Positions 28,660 to 39,462 of a stretch of DNA of 64,000 nucleotides are shown piece after piece (position 1 is the stretch's first letter; every line of letters starts with the position of its first letter). Location: contig JAPKFB010000003.1 in the NCBI GenBank assembly GCA_028821775.1, positions 62,001-126,000 on the forward strand. Reading direction: 5' to 3'. The translations under genes were made by a program, and so were the position numbers. A model generated the notes under the pieces. That model was not told where the DNA came from. It ran no database searches and saw only the letters and a list, made by a program, of their open reading frames with translations. This stretch comes from Roseibacillus sp. (GTDB lineage Bacteria > Verrucomicrobiota > Verrucomicrobiia > Verrucomicrobiales > Akkermansiaceae).

Positions 28660-30141
28660 CTACTTCGATCGTGCCTCGCGCAGCAACTCGGCGCAGCGAT
28701 CGCGGAGAGTTGCCAACTGTGCAGTGTGACTCGGTGAACTTGCGAGGTTGGTTCGTTCGGAGGGATCAGCAATGAGGTCGTAGAGCTCCTCATGAATGGG
28801 GTCCTCGTCGAAATAGCGGATATATTTCCATTCCCTGCTTCGGACCCCTTCGCTCTTGGGGATCTTCTCGTGTACAAAGAGGTGCTCGCAGAGAAAGTCG
28901 TCGCGCCAATTCTTGGGTGGCACATCTTTGAGGAGCGGTCTGAGACTTCTTCCATCAAGAGTAGTCTTCGATCGCAGGCCGGCGAAATCGAGGAGGGTGG
29001 GGGCGAGGTCGAGGTTGAGTGCCAGCTCTTCCCGGACGATGTTCTGGTCGGTCTTCCGGGTGATCCGGGGATCATACACAATCAACGGAACGCGGATCGA
29101 TTCCTCGTAGAGCAACCAGCAGTCGCTGAGTCCGCGCTCACCAAAAAGCATTCCGTTGTCACTCGTAAAGAGAATAATGGTGCGATCATCGAGGTGGAGC
29201 TTCTTCAGTTCGGTGCGCACCCGGCCGACCGCATCGTCGATTCCGCTCACCATTCGGAACATGCCCTTCATCATGGATTGATATTTTTTTGGAGTATCGA
29301 ATCTCCAGCGCCAGCGTTCCCGCCCGAGTGAGTTTTTCAGGAAGTCGGGCTGTGATTCAAAAAAGTCAGGGTCAGAATTGTGAGGGGCTGGAACTGTCGC
29401 GTCCTGATAGAGGTCCTCGAAGCGCGCGGGCCAGAAATACTGCTTGGGATCGTCGTCCTGCGCGTGGGGCGCATTGAAGAAGAGGGTCAGGCAAAAGGGG
29501 CGCCTTCCTTTCAGGTAGAGCTGATTCCGGAGGAAACTGGTAGCCTTGTCCGCCGTGACGTCGGTCAGGTGTCGTTTGCTGCCGTCCGGTTGGGTCACAA
29601 AGTAGCCCTGGGGGCCGGATTTCCCCCAATGCTCGAAGTTGTCAAAGTGATCGAACATGAGGCTCAGGGAGTGCTCTTGATTCTCGACCATGAGTTTGCC
29701 GTTGGACTCGATTCCGAACTTCCCGATGAGGGCGGTCAGGTAGCCTCCCTTGCGCAAGAGGGCGGGATAGCTGCTGGCGGCCAGGTTCGCGGAAAGGGGG
29801 GCGGTGTTGAAGGTGAAGCCGTGTCGGCGGCGATATTGTCCCGTGAAATGGCTCGCCCTGCTTGCAGCGCAGACCGGCGTGGTGACGAACGCATTCTTGA
29901 AGCGGACGCCCCTTCTGGCCAAGCGGTCGAGGTGAGGAGTGGATATGATCTTGTTCCCCGCGCAGCCCATGGCCCAGTGCGGTTGGTTGTCGGTGACGAT
30001 GACAACGAGATTGGGAGGACGATCATCCTTCGGGGCGCCGTGCACGGGGGCGCCAAGAATCCCGATTATGGTTGCAGTGAAGAGAACAAGTCTGGCAGTC
30101 CCACGGATCGAGTGAGCGATGAAGTCGGCAACAAGGTTCAC
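28660..30141 (-). CDS. Sulfatase with CxAxR active-site variant
   Basis: PPNLVVIVTDNQPHWAMGCAGNKIISTPHLDRLARRGVRFKNAFVTTPVCAASRASHFTGQYRRRHGF; CAASR fits C-x-[PA]-x-R. Confidence 0.93.
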   Translation of the reverse strand: MNLVADFIAHSIRGTARLVLFTATIIGILGAPVHGAPKDDRPPNLVVIVTDNQPHWAMGCAGNKIISTPHLDRLARRGVRFKNAFVTTPVCAASRASHFTGQYRRRHGFTFNTAPLSANLAASSYPALLRKGGYLTALIGKFGIESNGKLMVENQEHSLSLMFDHFDNFEHWGKSGPQGYFVTQPDGSKRHLTDVTADKATSFLRNQLYLKGRRPFCLTLFFNAPHAQDDDPKQYFWPARFEDLYQDATVPAPHNSDPDFFESQPDFLKNSLGRERWRWRFDTPKKYQSMMKGMFRMVSGIDDAVGRVRTELKKLHLDDRTIILFTSDNGMLFGERGLSDCWLLYEESIRVPLIVYDPRITRKTDQNIVREELALNLDLAPTLLDFAGLRSKTTLDGRSLRPLLKDVPPKNWRDDFLCEHLFVHEKIPKSEGVRSREWKYIRYFDEDPIHEELYDLIADPSERTNLASSPSHTAQLATLRDRCAELLREARSK

Positions 30142-30160
30142 AGTGGCGGGGAGGCGATGA

Positions 30161-33100
30161 CTAGTTGCCCCGCAGTCGAACGAAGATGATCTTCTGTGCC
30201 GGACTCACGGGATCGGCGAGGCGAAGCGAGACGGTGGCGGTTCCATCGCCGTTATCGATTCTGGAGACCAGTTCCGTCCGGGCTGGATCGGAGTTCCAAG
30301 TGAGGAGGTCTGCGGAGATTTCCAAGGTCAGCGATTCCTCCGCTTCGAGGTTTTCAGGGAAGGTCACCGTCAGGTAGCGGTCGACCACTCCGCCAACTTC
30401 GATGCTCTGGATTGCGGCGTTCAATCCGGGGGCCTCGCTGGCGAGGTCCGGGCGGGAACCGTAGAGGTACTCGAGATAATTGCTTACCGTGTCGCCGTCA
30501 TCGTCGTCATCGGGTCCGCCCACGAGGGCATGAGAAGCCGCCCAGGCGGCGTAGGTGAAGCCCGTTGGCTCGGTCACCCCGGGCGATCCGCCGGGGAATC
30601 GGCTGGCGCTCCAGTTCGTTGCCTCTCCGTGATCAGGTTGTGCGAAGGGGTTGAGGAGAACCATGCTCGGACCAAGTCCGTCCGAGTTGGTCGGCCACGG
30701 GAGTTGGTCGTTGTAGACAAAATCGAGGATGGGGCCGGCACCGGCACCAGTCAGGAGGACCCGTTCGCCGTCGTTGCTGAAGCGGCCGGTATACTCGAAG
30801 GATTGGATGCTTGGAATGGGGCCATAGCGGGTCTCGAAGGCGGCGCGCTTACGCAGGAGAAGGAGGCGTTCCCCGGCGGGCAGGACCGTGCCGGCGGGAA
30901 AAGCGAAGTTGATGGCCACATCGAAACGAACGCTGGTCAAATCGAGAGTGGAGGCTCCGATATTGAGGAATTCGACGAACTCGAAATCGTCCCGATCATT
31001 GCCCACCGCGAGTTCCGCCGGATTGGCAGGATTGGAGGGATGATAGTGCAGTTCGGAAATAACGAGATTGGAGGAGTCGGCGGGGATGGTGTCGATGGTG
31101 AAGAAGGCTTCGTTGAGAGCGCTCCATTCCCCGGTGCCGGTATTGAAGGAGCGGGAGCGGAGCATGGTGGGCTCGCTGAAGAAGATCGCATCCGAGGTGT
31201 TGTTGCCGCCGCCTTGAGTGGTCTCTCCGCGCAAGAACATGTCGAAGCGGATATCCGAGCTCTGACCGTCACCTTGGTGTACTTCCACTGCGAGGGTGTT
31301 GATGCCGGATACGAAGGAGGTGGTGGGTATGGTGTAATCGAACCAGGACCCTTCGCTGCCATTGTCCGCACTGGCGTACTGGTTGAATGGGGCGCCGGAA
31401 GGAAGATTGGGAGTGCGAATGATCTCAGTGCCGTTGAGATACACTGCGGCCGCGTCGTCGTAGCGCAGCCGAAGCAGGAAATTGATGAAGAGGGAGGGGT
31501 CAGGAATGTCGATACGGGTTCGAAAGTAAGTGGTGGCAAACTTGCTGTTGGCATTGGGCCCGTAGGAGAGGGAGGTCACTTCGCCATCCCCGCCGTATCC
31601 AAGGGGTGACGGGCCGTCCATCCATGAGACGTCGTTGAATTCGGGAGCCTGCCACGCGGTGAGCTGATTGGAGCCATCGTCGAGATAGTTCCAGCTGAAT
31701 CCTGTTGTGAGAAAGGTGACCGGGGAGGTGCCTGCTCCTCCAAAGGCGGCGGTGAGGGCTGTCGGGTTGGGCACTCCTCCGGGGAGGCGTGGGTCGCTGC
31801 CATCGAGGGTGTAGTAGATCGTGTCAGCGTCAGTGGACATCGTGATCGGGGTGTCGGGTGAGATCGATCCGCCGTACTTGCTAAAGAACGGAGCAATGAC
31901 GTCGGGATACATTCCTTCGGATTTGAAGCGGCTGATCATGGTGTTGGTCAGGCCGGGGAAGTGATTGTTGACGAGATTTGTTTGGTAGGATTCCCAGGAC
32001 GGAGGGTCGCGGAAGATGTCGCCCCAGCGAGCAGCCTCGGAGATGAAGCCGAGTCGGGCTTCGTTGACCCGCTTCTGCAAGCGCTCGATATTTTGTGAGG
32101 GGGTCAGGGCGCCGTCATTGAAGAAATGCTTGTGAATGCGATCCGCGACCAGGATGTCAAAGTCCGCGCCGCCGAGTCCGGACTGGAAGCGGGACATCAT
32201 GCTGAGAGGTCCATTGTGTCCCGCCTTGGAGGCTGAGGGCATGCGCAGAAATCCGTCCGCATCCTTGATCATGAACTTGAGCGGAATGCCCTGCGGATCG
32301 GAGCCAAAGGCGCGAAACTCGCTCTCGGAATTTCCGCTCACCCACAGGATCATGAAGTCGATGATGTTGGCGGCGTCGATGTGGGCGTTGGAGTTGTTGA
32401 AGGGTTCCACCCCACTGACCAGGCTCTTGGTCTCGCTCCAGAATTGCCCGCTCCCGTCGTAGACTTCCTCATCGTTCTGGAAGTTGTCATTGGCGTTGAT
32501 GGCTTCGTAGTCGGCCTCCGGTCCGTAGAAGTAGCTTGAGGCCATCTCGGCACTCCATCGTTCGCGGAGATGATATTGTCCCCAGTAATTTCCATTGAGG
32601 TAGACGTGAACAAAACGCCCGTGGGGGCCAATGTTGCCCATGTCCAACATCGAGTCGTCGGTGAAGCGGTTCGACATGTAAGCGCCGCGGGAGCTCATGT
32701 CGTGTGATCCGCTTCGCAGGTTGATCACATCAAAGGAATCGGTCGGGGGGTGGACCTTGTAGTGGAATCCGTCGAAGATGGGGTAATTCAGCTTCTTCGT
32801 TCCGAAGCGCGAGCGGAAGGCGACGCGAAAACTTTTTTTACGGAAGTTGGTGAAGCGTCCGCCATAGTTGCTCAGGCCGCCGTCCTCCTGGAAGCCGGGA
32901 GTGCCATCAGGAAAGATCATTTCGATCGAGCTTTGATATTCCTCCCGGATGTTTCCTGCGCCCTCGTTGAGGAAGCCCGTGTTCTGAGTGACGATGGAGA
33001 TGCTGGGGACTTCCTTGAGGGAAGAGATCATCTGCGGGGCGTAGAGTGCGGACTGGGTAATGCTGCTCCGCATGTCCTGCTGGGTGATTACGTCTGTCGG

Positions 33101-34444
33101 GAAGAGGTAGGAATGGGTATCGATGTTGGTGGGTTCGTATCCCGTCCGGTGGGCGAGGGCGCGGACAATTGTGGTGCGGGTGATCGCAATCGGTCCGGTG
33201 TAGATCAAGCCCTGGGATTCACCGGGAGGAGTGCCGTCCAGGGTGTAGCGGATCTCGGAGTTTTCGGTGGTGGTGGTGATCTCAAGCTGGAAGGGAGTGT
33301 CAAAGAAGCCCCGATCGACACTGAACTTTGTGTCTGCAACAAAGCCACCAAAGGACTCGCCGTTAAAGCCCCCCGGGGTTGGGGTTCCCAGGTAGCCCGG
33401 ACCGCCGACCGAGGGATCGGTGATGCGCACGGCATGGAGCTCCGGGGTGATGAGCATGTCGGAACTCCCGAGGCCATCGTTCAAGCCTTGAATGGCGAGC
33501 ACATTGCTTCCGTTCTGCAGGAGTTGTGCGAAGGAAGTGAGATCAAAACTCGCGAAGGTGGTTGCGTCCCCATCGGCATGATTGGCGGTGGCCTCGGAAT
33601 TGTAGGCGAGCGCTCCCAGGGCCGGGGCATTTTCATCTTGGACATGGGTGCCGTTGAGGAAGCAGACAAAGCCGTCGTCGTATTTCATGCGCAAGCTCAA
33701 TTCTGCGATGGAGGAAACATCGCTCAGTTGAAAGGGTAGTCGGAGATAGAAGCTGGTGTTCACTCCGTTCAAGCTGGCGTCAAGGTTACCATTGGAGCCG
33801 AATTCCGAGACGTAGGTGTTGTTCTCATCGTAACCCACTCCGGTGCGTACGGCGCGCCAGGCCGAGTCGTCAAAAGGGACTTCCGTCCAGCTCGTGCCGA
33901 GGGCGGCATCAGCGGGTGCAGGCACCAGGCTGGAGCCTGCTGCATCACTTTGGATCAGGACGGACGGCGTTCGGTTGCCGGTCTGTTTCAGTCCATAGGA
34001 GACATCCTTGAACTGTAAGGGAAGCAACGCCGCACCCGCTCCATACTCGGTGATGACGGTGGTGCCATTGGGAGCAATCAAGGCGAGATACTCTCCGTCC
34101 TGATCGATCTTGAAATTGGTGTGGAGTTCGGCCCCGGCCACGCGCCGATCCTTCTCGGAAGCGAAGACCACGAGGAAGTCGCCTTCCGCGAGTTGTTCGG
34201 CGGGGAAGCGCCACTTCGTGAGGGCGCCTTCATTGTCGGTGAGGAAGTAGCCGTCGAGGTTGGCATCGCCGGGCCCCAAATTGAAGATCTCGATCCAGTC
34301 CGAGGAGTCGCCATCGGCATCAAAGTGGGAGCCGCCGTTGTCGGCCATGAACTCGGTGATATGGATGGTTCCGTGGGCGCTCGGGGGGACGAGAAGAAGG
34401 AGGGCGAGCGCGGTGGTGCTCGCAAGGAATCGAATCGGAGACAT
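30161..34444 (-). CDS. Large secreted protein with lamin-tail domains, chitobiase-C-like repeats and CotH kinase-like domain
   Basis: Start MSPIRFLASTTALALLLLVPPSAHG at 34444; LTD IHITEFMADNGGSHFDADGDSSDWIEIFNLG; EIRYTLDGTPPGESQGLIYTGPIAITRTTIVRALA; CotH-like RKKSFRVAFRSRFGTKKLNYPIF...VHVYLNGNYWGQYHLRERWS; second LTD VISELHYHPSNPANPAE. Confidence 0.88.
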   Translation of the reverse strand: MSPIRFLASTTALALLLLVPPSAHGTIHITEFMADNGGSHFDADGDSSDWIEIFNLGPGDANLDGYFLTDNEGALTKWRFPAEQLAEGDFLVVFASEKDRRVAGAELHTNFKIDQDGEYLALIAPNGTTVITEYGAGAALLPLQFKDVSYGLKQTGNRTPSVLIQSDAAGSSLVPAPADAALGTSWTEVPFDDSAWRAVRTGVGYDENNTYVSEFGSNGNLDASLNGVNTSFYLRLPFQLSDVSSIAELSLRMKYDDGFVCFLNGTHVQDENAPALGALAYNSEATANHADGDATTFASFDLTSFAQLLQNGSNVLAIQGLNDGLGSSDMLITPELHAVRITDPSVGGPGYLGTPTPGGFNGESFGGFVADTKFSVDRGFFDTPFQLEITTTTENSEIRYTLDGTPPGESQGLIYTGPIAITRTTIVRALAHRTGYEPTNIDTHSYLFPTDVITQQDMRSSITQSALYAPQMISSLKEVPSISIVTQNTGFLNEGAGNIREEYQSSIEMIFPDGTPGFQEDGGLSNYGGRFTNFRKKSFRVAFRSRFGTKKLNYPIFDGFHYKVHPPTDSFDVINLRSGSHDMSSRGAYMSNRFTDDSMLDMGNIGPHGRFVHVYLNGNYWGQYHLRERWSAEMASSYFYGPEADYEAINANDNFQNDEEVYDGSGQFWSETKSLVSGVEPFNNSNAHIDAANIIDFMILWVSGNSESEFRAFGSDPQGIPLKFMIKDADGFLRMPSASKAGHNGPLSMMSRFQSGLGGADFDILVADRIHKHFFNDGALTPSQNIERLQKRVNEARLGFISEAARWGDIFRDPPSWESYQTNLVNNHFPGLTNTMISRFKSEGMYPDVIAPFFSKYGGSISPDTPITMSTDADTIYYTLDGSDPRLPGGVPNPTALTAAFGGAGTSPVTFLTTGFSWNYLDDGSNQLTAWQAPEFNDVSWMDGPSPLGYGGDGEVTSLSYGPNANSKFATTYFRTRIDIPDPSLFINFLLRLRYDDAAAVYLNGTEIIRTPNLPSGAPFNQYASADNGSEGSWFDYTIPTTSFVSGINTLAVEVHQGDGQSSDIRFDMFLRGETTQGGGNNTSDAIFFSEPTMLRSRSFNTGTGEWSALNEAFFTIDTIPADSSNLVISELHYHPSNPANPAELAVGNDRDDFEFVEFLNIGASTLDLTSVRFDVAINFAFPAGTVLPAGERLLLLRKRAAFETRYGPIPSIQSFEYTGRFSNDGERVLLTGAGAGPILDFVYNDQLPWPTNSDGLGPSMVLLNPFAQPDHGEATNWSASRFPGGSPGVTEPTGFTYAAWAASHALVGGPDDDDDGDTVSNYLEYLYGSRPDLASEAPGLNAAIQSIEVGGVVDRYLTVTFPENLEAEESLTLEISADLLTWNSDPARTELVSRIDNGDGTATVSLRLADPVSPAQKIIFVRLRGN

Positions 34445-34641
34445 GGGATTTAGGGGAGGAGGGGAATAATGGTGCCGAGCGGCATCAGGGTGGATACGAA
34501 TCCGATCTGCCCGCTCATGCAATATGTTGTCATTTTTGCGCTTGGCAACAAGCCTCGAGGTGCTCTCCAGCTGGTATTCTCTATCGATATCCGTCGGGGA
34601 AGCATGCTTGGATTGTTCGGGCTCCTGGCCGCTCTTTGCTG

Positions 34642-36084
34642 CTAGCTGATGATCTCCTTCACCACCCGGGACTTCTCCACTCCGGTCAGTTTTTGATCGA
34701 GCCCTTGGTAGGGGAATGTCAAGTGGCGGTGATCGACGCCCAGCAGGTGGAGCATGGTGGCGTGGAGATCGCGCACATGGACGGGGTCCTCCACCACGTT
34801 GTAGCTGAAGTCATCGGTCTTGCCATAGTGGAGGCCGCCTTTGATTCCGCCACCGGCAAGCCAGCCGGAAAAACAGCGGGGGTGATGGTCGCGGCCGTAG
34901 TTGTCACGAGTGATGTTGCCCTGGCCATAGACCGTGCGTCCAAACTCCCCAGCAAAGACCACCAAGGTGTCCTCTAACAGGCCGCGGGTCTTCAGATCCT
35001 TGAGCAGGGCCGCGGTTGGTTGGTCGACATCATTACACTGACCTCTCATATTCTGCGGAAGGCTGGAGTGATGATCCCAGCCGCGATGGAAAAGCTGCAC
35101 AAAGCGCACGTCCCGCTCGGCCATCCTTCGGGCGAGCAGGCAATTCCTTGCATAGGATCCCGGCTTGTGAACCTCCGGTCCATACATCTCCAGGACCTCT
35201 TTGGGCTCCTTTGAGAGATCCGATAGCTCGGGCACGGAAGTCTGCATCCGGAAGGCCATTTCCTGCTGGGCGATCGTGGTCTGAATCTCAGGATCCCCGA
35301 TCTCCGCAAGGTGTTTCTTGTTCAGGGCGTCAAGCGAATCAAGCATGCGTCGGCGCACTTGGGCATCGACCCCCTTGGGATTGGACAAAAACAGGACCGG
35401 ATCGCCGGTGGTCTGGAAGGAGGTGCCCTGGTGTCTGGAGGGGAGAAATCCGCTACCCCAGAGTCGTGCGTAGAGGGCCTGCACGTTGACCCGGCCGCTC
35501 CAGAAGGCCGAAGGCATCACAACATAGTCCGGGAGGTCCTTGTTCATCGTTCCCAGGCCGTAGCTCAGCCAGGATCCCATGCTCGGTTTGCCAGGGATTT
35601 CCGATCCGGTACAGAAGGAGGTTTTGCCCGGATCATGGTTGATCGCGTTGGTATTGAAGGAGTGGATGAAGCACAGGTCGTCCGCGGCACCGGAAAGGTG
35701 AGGGAGCAACTCGCTCATCCAAACTCCACTCTCACCTTGTTGCGCAAAGTTGAACATGGAGGGCGCGATGAACTGATCCTTGCCCCGCGTCATGGTGGTC
35801 ACCCGCTGGCCTTTGCTCACCGACTTGGGGAGTTCGGTTTTGAAGAGCTTGTGGAGATCCGGCTTGTAGTCGAAGAGGTCGACCTGGCTCGGAGCGCCGG
35901 CCATGAAGAGAAAGATGACGCGCTTCGCCTTGGCGGGATGGTGCAATCCGGGCTCGGCCGCGGCCCGCACTTGAGGGATCAGCGAGGAAAAGGCTGCCGT
36001 CCCCAGTCCCATGCCCGAGTTGAGCAGGAAGGATCGGCGGGATTGAAGGTTCGCGGCTTCGGTGAAGTTGTAGCGGGTGCTCAT
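34642..36084 (-). CDS. DUF1501 family protein
   Basis: Tat-like [86 protein letters not shown]. Confidence 0.95.
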   Translation of the reverse strand: MSTRYNFTEAANLQSRRSFLLNSGMGLGTAAFSSLIPQVRAAAEPGLHHPAKAKRVIFLFMAGAPSQVDLFDYKPDLHKLFKTELPKSVSKGQRVTTMTRGKDQFIAPSMFNFAQQGESGVWMSELLPHLSGAADDLCFIHSFNTNAINHDPGKTSFCTGSEIPGKPSMGSWLSYGLGTMNKDLPDYVVMPSAFWSGRVNVQALYARLWGSGFLPSRHQGTSFQTTGDPVLFLSNPKGVDAQVRRRMLDSLDALNKKHLAEIGDPEIQTTIAQQEMAFRMQTSVPELSDLSKEPKEVLEMYGPEVHKPGSYARNCLLARRMAERDVRFVQLFHRGWDHHSSLPQNMRGQCNDVDQPTAALLKDLKTRGLLEDTLVVFAGEFGRTVYGQGNITRDNYGRDHHPRCFSGWLAGGGIKGGLHYGKTDDFSYNVVEDPVHVRDLHATMLHLLGVDHRHLTFPYQGLDQKLTGVEKSRVVKEIIS

Positions 36085-36085
36085 C

Positions 36086-38527
36086 CTATTCCCGGGTCTT
36101 GGTGATATCCAAATTGTAGAGGGTGTTGATCAAGACGGTCCATCCCGCGAGTTCAGCCTTGCCATGGGCGTCCTGGAGGGGGATTCCGCTGCAAATTTCT
36201 TCGGCGAGCGCAGGGTTCTTGCGATAGCGTTTCTGCAAATCCTCGATCAGCTTTGAGAGGATGTTGCGTTCGCCCTCATCCGGCAATTTCGAAGTCACCG
36301 TCTCGTAGGCCATTTCGAGGCGTTTGGCAGCATCCTTGTTCGCGGTCACCACCTTCTGCGCCAAGTTGCGCGCGGCCTTCAGATACTCAGTTTCATTGAG
36401 AAGCAAGAGGGCTTGCGAGGGCGTGTTGGTACGCTCGCGCCGTGCGATGCAGGCGTCCCGGATGGGAGCGTTCATGATCGTCATCTGAGGAGGAGGCATC
36501 CCTCGTTTCCAATATGTGTAGATGCTGCGGCGATGGATCGCGTCGCCGGTGTCGGCCTTGAATCGTTCACCGATCATGGTGACCGCCTTCCACAATCCAT
36601 CGGGCTGGGGCGGCTTGACGCTCTTTCCGTACATCGCGCTCGAGAGCAGTCCGCTGGTGGCGAGGATTTGGTCGCGGATCATCTCAGCATCCATGCGATG
36701 GCGCGATCCACGGGCCAGCAGTCGGTTCTTGGGATCCTCCGCAAACTGGGTCGGAGTGGCCGCTGAAGACTGCCGATAGGTTCGCGAGAGCACGATCTGC
36801 TTCACCAGGGCCTTGATGTTCCAACCGGATTCCTGAAAGGACACCGTGAGGTGGTCGAGCAGTGCGGGGTGGCTGGGAACTTCGCCCTGCGCACCCAGAT
36901 CTTCCGAAGTCTTCACCAGTCCGACGCCAAAGAGTTGCTGCCAAATCCGGTTGACCGCCACGCGGGCCGTCAGCGGATTCTGGCGATCGACAAACCACTC
37001 CGCCAGATCCATGCGGGTGGCGGGTTCTCCACTCTTCTTCATGGCGGGCAAGAATTCCGGGGTGTTGCGCGTGACTTCCTCGCCGGGATCATCGTAGCGC
37101 CCGCGCTTCATGATATGGGCCGGGCGAACCTCCTTGCGCTCCCTCATCACCATTGCTTGCGACATTGCCTTGTCGAGTTCGGCGCGCTGCCTGCTGAGAC
37201 CGTTCTTCTTTGCAACCAACTCCCGCGCGGCCTGCATGAGGGGCTTTTTCTTCTCCGGATCCTTTTCCTCCGTCGCCGTTTTCTTGGCGAGATTCACTTC
37301 CGGTTCGAGCTTCGCCAGCTGCTCATTCACGGACTTGAGCTTCAGCTTCTGCTCAGGCGTCCCCAGCGTCACGAAGGGCGGTTGCAGCCCGTTTTTGGGG
37401 CTCCCGCCTGTCTCCGGGGCGGCGTCGATGTTGTTGAAGAAGGCGAAGAGCGAGTAAAAATCCTTCTGGGTGAGGGGATCGTACTTGTGATCGTGGCAGG
37501 TGGCACAATGGACCGTCATGCCCATGAAGGCAGTTCCGACCGCGGTTACGCGATCGGTCACATTCTTGAAAAAGCTCTCCTCCGGCAAGGCCGTGCCCCG
37601 GTCGATGATGAGGTGCAGTCGGTTGAATCCCGAGGCCGCCAACTGGTCGTTGTTCGGGTCGGGGAAGAGGTCGCCGGCCAATTGATAGCGGACGAAGTCG
37701 TCGTAACCCAGATTCTCGTTGAAGGCCCGGATTACCCAGTCGCGATAGGCGACCGCGTTGCGATAGAAGTCCTTGTGCATGCCGTTGGTGTCGGCAAAGC
37801 GAACGAGGTCCAACCAGTAGCGCGCGATGTGCTCGCCGTATTGAGCTCTGGCGAGGAGTCGATCAATGAGCGCTTCGTAGGCCTTTGGGCTCTTGTCGGC
37901 CAGGAAGGCCTGCACCTCTTCGCGGGTCGGGGGAAGCCCGGTGAGATCAAAAGTGACCCGGCGAATGAGGGTGCGCTTGTCGGCATCCGCGGAAGGGGAG
38001 AGACCGGCCGATTCGAGACGGGCCAGGACATGCAAGTCGATCGTCTGCCTACTCCAAGTCTTGTTCTTGAGTGCCGGGGCTGCGGGCATTCTGGCCGGAA
38101 CGAAGGCCCAGAAGGTCTCGTAGGGTGCCCCCTTGAGGATCCAACGCTTGAAGATTTCCTGCTCTGCCTTGGACAGCGGCTTCTTGTGCGCCTTCTCAGG
38201 CGGCATCACATCCTCCTCCTCGGAAGTCGTGATGCGATACCAGAGTTCACTCTCTTCGAGCGATCCGGGCACGATCGCAGTCGAGTTCTTGAGGGTTCGA
38301 TAGGCTCCATCCGCGCCGGTCGCGCGGTCCAGTCGGAGCTTGGCCTTGCGTTCCTTCGCGTCCGGTCCGTGACAGGCGAAGCACCGATCTGACAAGATTG
38401 GCCGCACGTCGCGGCTGAAGGAAATTTCGTCGGCGAGAGTGCTTGAGGCGCCAACGGCCAAGGCTAGGAGAGCGAGCGTGCATGCAGAGGCCAGCCTGAA
38501 CAGCCCAGAGTTTATTCGCAGGAACAT
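36086..38527 (-). CDS. PSCyt1-DUF1549-DUF1553 cytochrome protein
   Basis: [87 protein letters not shown]. Confidence 0.96.
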   Translation of the reverse strand: MFLRINSGLFRLASACTLALLALAVGASSTLADEISFSRDVRPILSDRCFACHGPDAKERKAKLRLDRATGADGAYRTLKNSTAIVPGSLEESELWYRITTSEEEDVMPPEKAHKKPLSKAEQEIFKRWILKGAPYETFWAFVPARMPAAPALKNKTWSRQTIDLHVLARLESAGLSPSADADKRTLIRRVTFDLTGLPPTREEVQAFLADKSPKAYEALIDRLLARAQYGEHIARYWLDLVRFADTNGMHKDFYRNAVAYRDWVIRAFNENLGYDDFVRYQLAGDLFPDPNNDQLAASGFNRLHLIIDRGTALPEESFFKNVTDRVTAVGTAFMGMTVHCATCHDHKYDPLTQKDFYSLFAFFNNIDAAPETGGSPKNGLQPPFVTLGTPEQKLKLKSVNEQLAKLEPEVNLAKKTATEEKDPEKKKPLMQAARELVAKKNGLSRQRAELDKAMSQAMVMRERKEVRPAHIMKRGRYDDPGEEVTRNTPEFLPAMKKSGEPATRMDLAEWFVDRQNPLTARVAVNRIWQQLFGVGLVKTSEDLGAQGEVPSHPALLDHLTVSFQESGWNIKALVKQIVLSRTYRQSSAATPTQFAEDPKNRLLARGSRHRMDAEMIRDQILATSGLLSSAMYGKSVKPPQPDGLWKAVTMIGERFKADTGDAIHRRSIYTYWKRGMPPPQMTIMNAPIRDACIARRERTNTPSQALLLLNETEYLKAARNLAQKVVTANKDAAKRLEMAYETVTSKLPDEGERNILSKLIEDLQKRYRKNPALAEEICSGIPLQDAHGKAELAGWTVLINTLYNLDITKTRE

Positions 38528-38636
38528 CTAGAGTGAACGCTAGAATCTTGTTGCTCGAGAGTCACGGAAAGAAAGAGGGGAGTTCCGATGCGGCAAGGGG
38601 GAGGGGGTTGTGGCGTGACCCTGAAGACCATGGTCA

Positions 38637-39385
38637 TCAAGGTGCAATCCGCAATCGCACCGACTGATCGAGGAGGTTCAGCGTTTTGGTCGTGAGCAGG
38701 CCAGTGTCCTCGGGAGTGGCTTTGCCGGCCTGCTGGGTCGTTCCATCATGTGAGAGGATCCAGCGATACGATCTGCGAGGCTCGGTCTTGAAGTGTTGCA
38801 GGCGGCGCAAGCTGACTGCGGTGGTGGCACTGGTTGGAAGTGCGCTCGATGTCTTCAACTCCGTTTTCGTGACGAGGCGCAGGTCAATTCCGAAGATTCG
38901 CGCCTCATCGCGAATCGTCTTCCAGCGAAAGACTGGACCCAACTGACCAGTCGGATCACCGCCCGAAGCATTCATGTGATCCGAGTAGATCTTGTCCGTG
39001 CTGGTCTGGGTAAAATCGGATAGGTTTCGTCCCTGCGAATGGAGCGTCAGGGGAAGGCTTGGGCAGCAGGATGATAGTTTGTCACCGTGCTCTTGCGGCC
39101 ATGGGGACCCCAGGAAAAAACCAAGGGGAACCTCTTCTCCTTGAAGGAGGCGAGCAATTCCTCCTGCCCTCGGGACCATCCGTCATTGGGCGCGGAAAAA
39201 TTGACGAGGACGGGCGGATCCGGGACCTCCTGTCCGAACAGGCGTGCCTTGAGATGATCGATTTCGGCCGGGACTGCAACATTGGCCGCCGCAAAGATAT
39301 TGCCGCGCCGCATGCCAATTTTCCCCATGGAAATGCCGAAGCCATCGCAAAAGGTGGCGGCGGTTGATGGCCTTCACCGGTTTCG
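38637..39385 (-). pseudogene. Frameshifted, 5'-truncated secreted alpha/beta-hydrolase
   Basis: Frame of 39047..39328 gives FAAANVAVPAEIDHLKARLFGQEVPDPPVLVNFSAPNDGWSRGQEELLASFKEKRFPLVFSWGPHGRKSTVTNYHPAAQAFP; the adjoining frame of 38637..39179 continues SDFTQTSTDKIYSDHMNASGGDPTGQLGPVFRWKTIRDEARIFGIDLRLVTKTELKTS...VSLRRLQHFKTEPRRSYRWILSHDG...DTGLLTTKTLNLLDQSVRLRI. TGA upstream of the first segment. Confidence 0.7.
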
Positions 39386-39462
39386 GAGAAGGGAATGGGG
39401 AGGGTCAGGGGGAGGGTCAGAGACGAGGATTGTTAGTTCCGCCTTTCGACAAGGAATTCAGA

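Noticed and set aside
32750-33739. 329-aa plus-strand ORF (and 30530..31609)
   Set aside because: Antisense shadows of the CotH/lamin-tail gene.
36851-38392. 513-aa plus-strand ORF
   Set aside because: Antisense to the DUF1549/DUF1553 gene; no domain features.
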